NCBI GenBank assembly: GCA_003565815.1
Contig: PXAS01000231.1
Location: 1-7,104, forward strand
From: PVC group bacterium
GTDB taxonomy: Bacteria; Verrucomicrobiota; Kiritimatiellia; SS1-B-03-39; UBA6053
DNA: 7,104 nucleotides
Direction: 5' to 3'
Shown here: positions 1-6,500 of the stretch, one piece after another
How the letters are laid out: each line of letters starts with the position of its first letter
Numbering within the stretch: the stretch's first letter is position 1
The notes under the pieces: model-generated
What the model was told of the DNA's origin: nothing
What the model saw: only the letters and a program-made list of their open reading frames with translations
Databases searched by the model: none
Translations under genes and position numbers: made by a program

Positions 1-192
1 AACCTTGATGCGCTTTTTGACCTCGGGTTCATCTCCTTCGATGACGAAGGCCTGATGATCATCTCAAACGAACTGCCCGCCGCGGTGCGGGACGAACTGG
101 GCCTGGATGAATCCATGCAGCTCCGCTGGCTCTCAGAGCCACATCGAGCGTACCTGGATTGGCATCGTGAATACGTATGGGGTTGTGAATAA
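1..192 (+). CDS. C-terminal end of a probable HNH endonuclease (5' part outside window)
   Basis: The frame is open from base 1 and ends at TAA 190-192, giving 63 residues of a C-terminus. The visible protein begins NLDALFDLGFISFDDEG and ends with YLDWHREYVWGCE. The pattern 'LDALFD.G.ISFDD.G...IS..L', then a 'LGL' segment, then 'L.EPHR.YL.WHRE.V' matches, from memory, the C-terminal part of HNH_2-type endonucleases. In those proteins the LDALFD stretch follows the HNH catalytic motif and the end reads 'YL.YHRE'. The catalytic HNH residues would lie upstream and cannot be seen. Such proteins are often lone nucleases or parts of restriction-type defence. The stop lies 16 nt before the next start, so the two upstream ORFs may share a transcript. 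The family call rests on a short tail, so it is moderate. Confidence 0.65.
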   Translation, partial: NLDALFDLGFISFDDEGLMIISNELPAAVRDELGLDESMQLRWLSEPHRAYLDWHREYVWGCE

Positions 193-196
193 AGGG

Positions 197-203
197 AAGG
201 AGG
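197..203 (+). promoter_or_regulatory. Strong Shine-Dalgarno for the 54-residue ORF
   Basis: AAGGAGG is a perfect anti-16S match, five bases before GTG 209-211. It fixes that GTG as the start. The in-frame ATG at 107 lies inside the preceding gene and has no comparable site. Confidence 0.7.
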
Positions 204-208
204 GACAC

Positions 209-373
209 GTGGCGACACCCACACCACAGACCGTTCGTGAACAGATCGCGTGGTCGTATGCGAACCTCGCACGCGCTCATGCGGCCTTGAAAGAGGGAGC
301 CGCGAAGTACAAGACGGTTCACCACATCGTAACGGTACGGGGTAGCGCAGTGGCGCGATGGAGGGTTGCTTAA
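209..373 (+). pseudogene. 54-residue ORF, probable 5' remnant of an HNH endonuclease gene
   Basis: Starts at GTG 209 behind a perfect Shine-Dalgarno and stops at TAA 371-373. The first 40 residues, including TVREQIAWSYANLARAHAAL and then KYKTVHHI, resemble from memory the N-terminus of an HNH endonuclease family in which this helical segment precedes a CxxC/HNH zinc-binding nuclease core. After VHHI the expected continuation (roughly IR..LY.GL) is absent. The reading frame instead gives VTVRGSAVARWRVA and ends. Neither other frame restores the family sequence after base 330, because each meets a stop early. I therefore read it as a truncated, non-catalytic remnant. The intact ribosome binding site and conserved start mean it could still be translated as a small protein. 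Alternative: a genuine small ORF of unknown function. No HNH residues are present. Confidence 0.45.
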
Positions 374-392
374 TAAAAAGAGCATACAGTCC

Positions 393-420
393 TTGCCCTT
401 CGATTTATGTTCTGTATTCT
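393..420 (+). promoter_or_regulatory. Weak sigma70-like promoter candidate for the giant gene
   Basis: TTGCCC (393-398) and TATTCT (415-420) each match four of six consensus bases with a 16-base spacer. They sit in the most AT-rich part of the 374-488 gap, about 70 bases before ATG 489. This is a pattern match only; promoter consensus in this phylum is uncertain. Confidence 0.22.
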
Positions 421-474
421 TTCGGCTATTGAGGATCGAGGAGATTGTTTCTGGAGAGCCCCTGAAAAGGGAGT

Positions 475-478
475 GAGG
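475..478 (+). promoter_or_regulatory. Ribosome binding site for the giant gene
   Basis: GAGG lies ten bases before ATG 489. An in-frame TGA at 474-476 excludes any start further upstream, so ATG 489 is the first possible start of this frame. It is followed directly by a convincing signal peptide. Confidence 0.6.
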
Positions 479-488
479 AACACGGTTT

Positions 489-566
489 ATGAAGACGTGC
501 CGATGGAATGTGTGGTCTGGTCTTGCGTTGACATTCGCCTTGCTGTGCACATTGCCTCTGCGTGCC
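489..566 (+). other. Signal peptide (residues 1-26)
   Basis: A positive n-region (K2, R5) is followed by a hydrophobic core, SGLALTFALLCTLPL, and a likely signal peptidase I site after LRA (A26, before DWL). Cys20 lies in the core, but the preceding ALL is a poor lipobox, so lipoprotein processing is less likely. Confidence 0.8.
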
Positions 567-3500
567 GACTGGCTGACGATCCTTCGGGACACCGGACAGG
601 GGGATGAACCGGAGGAGGCCGCGCGGGTGGTCTGGCCGACGGACCCGGGCATCCGCTATGAACTGCAGGAATCGGACGACCTGGAGCACTGGACCACGGT
701 CGAGGGCTTTCCCACCGAGGCGCAGGCCTTGGCACAGCAGTACGTCATAGAGCGCGAGACCGCCGGAACGCGCCGCTTCTTCCGTGTGCGACCTCTCGAC
801 GATCAACCACCCGCGATCAGCGGGCGCACCCCGGCCCACGGTGCCTTCGGCGTGCAACGGCATTCCGCCATCACCCTGGATCTCGTTGATGCCACCGGCA
901 TCGACCCTGCCTCCATCCTGCTCACGGTGGGCGGCCATGGATCGTTCACCCTGGCCGACGCTGAACTGCAGTTCGTGGACGGCAAGCTGGTCTTCGATCC
1001 CGGCGGTGAGGCGGCGCTCGGGGTCTGGGGCGAAACGATCGAGATCTCGCTCACCGTGGCGGACTCACTGGGTAATACCGAGACGTACGCGTGGTCGTTC
1101 CGGCTCGAGCTGGAACCGGTATACGTGGAGGAATTGTTCGTGTTTGGCTCGCCCGATGCAGTTCACCGGGGCCAGCAGGTCCAGCCCACCCCGACGAGTA
1201 TCATGACGCAGCGATGGGGGAACGAATCCGGGCCTATCCACATGAACGAAAGCGCCGACCCCTGGCACCTGGAGCGGGTTGGGGAAGACCACCTGGTTAT
1301 CGGTTACGAAGGGGAGGCCCCTTCGCATTTCGTCGTGGGCCTGTATCTGGCCAACATCACCCCGGTCACGATGGATGAGATCTTCTACCGCAAAATCACC
1401 GCCGTGGAGGATGACCCGGCGTTATCGCAACTGACGCTCATGACGGTGGAGGTTCCCTTTGCCGAAATCGCCCTGCAAGACTCGTTTCGGTTGGCCGAGG
1501 ATGCGGTGGCTTTTGAAGTGGACGCAGACGGAGGTATAACGCGTGCGATAGACCTGACCACCCGCGAAGGCAGGCCTGAGCTTGAATCCATCGAAATCGA
1601 TTGGAGCGGCATGCCGGTGTTCGGGACCTACACGGGCAGTGAGGGCTCTTTCGAGTCTGGGTTCGGCCTGCCCCTCTCCGACACGCCGCCGGGTGCGGTG
1701 AGCTGGGACAGCCAGCTCATTCTCGACCAGGCATCCCTGCGCGTGACACCCGAACTTGATCTGGCGTTTGAGACATCCAGGCTGATCGAGCTGGAACTGC
1801 TGAAAGCCGACATGGTGTTGCGCGTCGATGCGGCGTTGGTTCCCCGCTACGAAATCGAGAGCGAATCCGTGGCGACGGACGAGCGCGGCACGCTGTGGCA
1901 GCAGCGCTACATCATCCCCGTCAAGATGGCCTGGATACACGTCCAACCCAGCATCGACTTGGCCGCGGGGCTTTCCGCCGGCTTGAGCGGTTCGATCAGC
2001 GGAGGGGCCACAGGCGGCTTTTCGTCGACTATCGTGGTCGATTATGAACGGGGCCGCGTTCCGGACATGCAGTATCAGCACGGTATCCTCGACCGGCATT
2101 TTGACGTGGTGCAACCCGCCGTGCTGTTGAACGGGCCTTTTAATGCGTACGCAAGACTCATCGCGGAACTCGATATCAACGTGTTGTCGCTGACGGGTTT
2201 TCATGTCAACGTCGACCCCGGCACCACCCTGACCGGCTCGGCGACCGTCCAGGATCTCGAATTGGCCAGTGCGGAGCTGAAGATCAGGCTCGACGCCCAT
2301 CTGAATGCGGGGATGGTGCTCTGGGGCGCGGGATCTCCGAACGGGTTACCCTCCCTTGAACCCGTCTCCATCGTGAATCCACCGTGGGAATACAAGTGGA
2401 CCCATCCCGAGCACGCCCATCTGCATTTCGTGCAGGAGCCGGGGAACACCACGGTGCGGGAGGGGCAGTGGCTGACGTTGACCAGCGAGGCGCGCGGTCC
2501 GGAAGCGATCCGTTACCAGTGGTACCAGGACGGATTACCGATACAGACGGGGCGCGTACTGACCCGTGGCAACGCGCACACGGGCATGGCCGGGCAATAC
2601 CATGTGCGGGCAACCAGTGGCGGCCAGTCCGCTGTTTCAAAGACGGCCACGGTGATGGTGAGCGTGCCGATCGATCCCGAGGCCACGCCCGGAGGCATGA
2701 TGCTGATTCCCGGCGGGACGAACGCCGGTACGGACCCGGACGTCGGGGCGTACAGCCTGGTGGTGGATTCGTTCTACATGGACCGCTATCCCGTGAACAA
2801 GGCGCTGTGGGACGAGGTGTACCACTGGGCGGTGACGCATGGCGGGTACAGCTTCGACCGCGCCGGTTCAGGCAAGGCGGCGAATCATCCGGTACATACC
2901 GTGAACTGGTACGACGTCGTCAAATGGTGCAACGCCCGCAGTGAGAAGGAGGGGCGTCCGGCGGTCTATACGGTCAACGGGGCTGTGTACAGGACCGGGC
3001 GGAGCAACGACGTGGTGCAGACCACCGCCGCAGGCTATCGGCTGCCCACGGACATGGAGTGGGAGTACGCGGCACGGGGCGGGTTGCAGAGTAAGCGCTT
3101 CCCTTGGGGGGACACGATAAATCACAACCACGCGAACTACAGGGCGAATGGAAGCACCTACAGCTACGATACCAGCCCGTACACGACATTGACCTACCAC
3201 CCGGCGTATGCGACGGGAGGCACGCCCCACACCAGTCCGGTGGGGTCGTTTGCGGCGAACGGGTACGGGCTCCATGACATGAGCGGGAATGTGTCGGAGT
3301 GGTGTTTCGACTGGCACCCGTCGCAAGTGGGCTGGCACCGCGTGCTGCGTGGCGGCAGTTGGGATTCCGGTGCCAACTTGTGCCGGGTTGCGGGCCGTGG
3401 CAACACCTCCCCCTCTGCAGTCGGAGCCATCGCGGGCTTCCGGTCTGCGCTGTCCCCGGATCAAGAACCCGAGCCGGTCCCCACCGGCACGGTCTGGGTC

Positions 3501-6500
3501 GATATCAAGGACGCGGACGGCACAGTTCGCTTGCCCGAGGGCGACCTTAGCGCGGTGCATCTCCACCGGGTTGCCGATGAAGACGAACGGGCTCGTGTGA
3601 TGGATCCCGGTTCAAACCCCGCGGAGCTTTCGCGCGTGCCCTATGGCACCTACACCCTCAAAGTCTACTGCCGGGACATGCTGGCGGCGGTGTCGTTGCC
3701 GTTCGTCGTGGATGCGCCGGAACAAACCGTGGTGCTCCATGCCAGCGATAATCGCCCCCTTGCCATCACGGTCTACTACAGCGACGAGCAGACGCCGTTT
3801 GGCGGGGCGACGGTCAAGCTCGACAGTTGGAGCGGGCATCGCGAGCAATGGACCGAGCGTGCGTCGGGCACGACGGATGCCGTAAGCGGGAGCGTGACAT
3901 TCCAGACCTGGCCGACGACCCTCCCCGGCGAGACATACCGGGTGCGTATTCTCAACGGGCTGGGTACACAGGTCAACGTGCACGACAACGTGACGCTGGC
4001 GGACACCGATGCGGGCAGCAGCTATTCGGTAACGATCACGCAGGCGCCGCCGCCCGACCCCGAGGTCTTGCCTGGAGGCATGATGCTGATTCCCGGCGGA
4101 ACGAATGCCGGTACGGACCCGGACTTCGGGGCGTACAGCCTGACGGTGGATTGGTTCTACATGGACCGCTATCCAGTGTCTAAGGCGCTGTGGGACGAGG
4201 TGCACGACTGGGCGGTGACGCACGGCGGCTACAGCTTCGACAACGCCGGTTCAGGCAGGGCGGCGAATCATCCGGTGCATGCCTTGAACTGGTATGACGT
4301 CGTCAAATGGTGCAACGCCCGCAGCGAGAAGGAGGGGCGATCGGCGGTCTATGCGGTCAACGGGGCCGTGTACAGGACCGGGCGGAGCAGCGACGTGGTG
4401 CAGACCACCGCCGCAGGATACCGGCTGCCCACGGACGTGGAGTGGGAGTACGCGGCACGGGGCGGGTTGGAGAGCAGGCGCTTCCCTTGGGGGGACACGA
4501 TACATCACAACCACGCGAACTACAGGGCGAATGGAAGCGAATACAGCTACGACACCAGCCCGTACACGACATTGACCTACCACCCGGCGTACGCGACGGG
4601 AAGCACGCCCTACACCAGCCCAGTGGGGTCGTTTGCGGCGAACGGGTACTGGCTCCATGACATGAGCGGTAATGTGTGGGAGTGGGTTTTCGACTGGTTC
4701 CCGTCGCGTGTGGGCATGAGCCGAGTGCTGCGTGGCGGCAGTTGGGAACACGGTGCCGACCGCTGCCGGGTTGCGGGCCGCGGCTACAGCTCCCCCACTA
4801 CAGCCGGTGCCTTCACGGGCTTCCGGTCTGTGCTATCCCCGGATCAAGAACTCGAGCCGGTCCCCACCGGTACGGTCTGGGCCGATATCATGGACGCGGG
4901 CGGTACGGTTCGCTTGTCCGAGGGCGACCTTAGCGCGGTGCATCTCCACCGGGTTGCCGACGAAGACGAACGGGCTCGTGTGATGGATCCCGGTTCAAAC
5001 CCCGTGGAGCTTTCGCGCGTGGCCTATGGCATCTACGCCCTCAAAGTCTTCTGTCGCGACATGCGGGTGGCGGTGTCGTCCCCCTTCACCGTGGATGCAC
5101 CGGACCAGACCGTGGTCCTCCATGCCAGCGAAAAGCGTCCTTTGGAGATTACGGCCTACTACAGCGACGGCCAGACGCCGTTGGGCGGGGCGACGGTCAA
5201 GCTCGACAGTTGGAACGGATATAGCGGGCAATGGACCGAGCGCGCGTCGGACACGACGGATGCCGCTAGCGGGAGCGTGACGTTCCTGACCTGGCCGACG
5301 ACCCTCCCCGGCGAGAGATACCGGGTGCGTATTCACAACTTTCAGATGTCGCAGGTTGGCGTGCACGACAACGTGACCGTGGCGGACACCGGTGCGGGCA
5401 GCAGCTATTCGATGACGACCTCACAGGCGCTGCCGCCCGACCCCGAGGTCTTGCCCGAAGGCATGGTGCAGATCCCCGGCGGCACCAACTCCGGCACGGA
5501 CCCGGACTTCGGGGCGTACATCCTGACGGCGAATCCGTTCTTTATGGACCGCTATCCCGTGACCAAGGCGCTGTGGGACGAGGTGTACGACTGGGCGGTG
5601 ACACATCGCGGGTACGATTTCGACAACGCCGGTTCGGGCAAGGCGGCGAACCATCCGGTGCATACCGTGAACTGGTTCGATATGGTTAAATGGTGCAACG
5701 CCCGCAGTGAGAAGGAGGGGCGCCCGGCGGTCTATACGGTTGAAGGGGCCGTGTACAGGACCGGGCGCAACGATGTGGTGCAGACCGATGCCGCCGGGTA
5801 CCGGCTGCCGACGCGCGTGGAGTGGGAGTATGCGGCCCGCGGTGGGTTGGAGAGCACGCGGTTCCCCTGGGGGTACACGATCGACCACAGCCATGCCAAC
5901 TACCTGGCCAAGGGTCTCTACAGCGGCTACGACAGCAGTCCGTACACGACATACACGTATCACCCGGAGTACGCGACGGGGGGCACACCCTACACGAGTC
6001 CGGTGGGATCGTTTGCGGCGAACGGGTACGGGCTCTATGACCTGATCGGGAACGTACAGGAGTGGTGTTTCGACAGTCACCCCACACAAACGGGATCGCC
6101 CCGCTTTTATGGCGGCGGAGGTTGGAGTTCTAGAGCCGAGCATTGCCGGGTTGAGGTCCGCAACACAAGCTTTTCGGGCATCGCCTCCGATTCCATGGGC
6201 TTCCGGTCTATGTTGTCCCCCGGTCCACAACCCGATCCTATCCCAACCGGCTTGATCAGGGTCGAGGTCAAGGATGCGGGTGGTATCACCAAGGTGCTGC
6301 TATACCGGGCTTCTGATACTGGCGAACAGGCGCGCGTAACCGACCCCGATCCACACTTCTCCATCAGGTTTTCGCGCGTGCCCTATGGTACCTACTCGCT
6401 GGCCGTCTTCTGTTGGGACATGCTGGTGAAGGTCTCGGACCCCTTTGCCTTGGATTCGCCGGACCAGACCGTGGTGCTTCAGGCCGGAGAAAAGCGTCCC

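Noticed and set aside
460..471. CCCT-GAAA-AGGG hairpin just upstream of the giant gene
   Set aside because: The stem is only four base pairs with a GAAA loop and no following T-run, so it is neither a terminator nor a convincing regulatory element.
374..488. A DGR template repeat or reverse transcriptase within the window
   Set aside because: The only non-coding gap is 115 bases with no resemblance to the variable segments, and no ORF shows reverse-transcriptase motifs.
489..566. Lipoprotein signal with Cys20 as the lipid site
   Set aside because: The residues before Cys20 (ALL) are a poor lipobox, and a better signal peptidase I site (LRA before D27) follows.
784..1378. Overlapping plus-strand ORFs of 140 and 95 codons in another frame
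   Set aside because: They are Ser/Arg/Pro-rich shadows of the 489 frame, which has a signal peptide and coherent domains here.
1422..2300. A 292-codon minus-strand ORF opposite the giant gene
   Set aside because: It lies entirely antisense to a well-supported frame in GC-rich DNA, has low-complexity Arg/Gly/His-rich composition and no recognisable domain or good ribosome binding site.
2691..6221. Calling the SUMF1 domains active formylglycine-generating enzymes
   Set aside because: The residue aligned with catalytic Cys336 is Ser, His and Ser in the three complete copies.
2868..6230. Several 166-269 codon minus-strand ORFs that resemble each other
   Set aside because: Their mutual similarity follows from the tandem repeats of the plus-strand gene. 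Each is antisense to SUMF1-coding sequence and has no independent evidence of coding.
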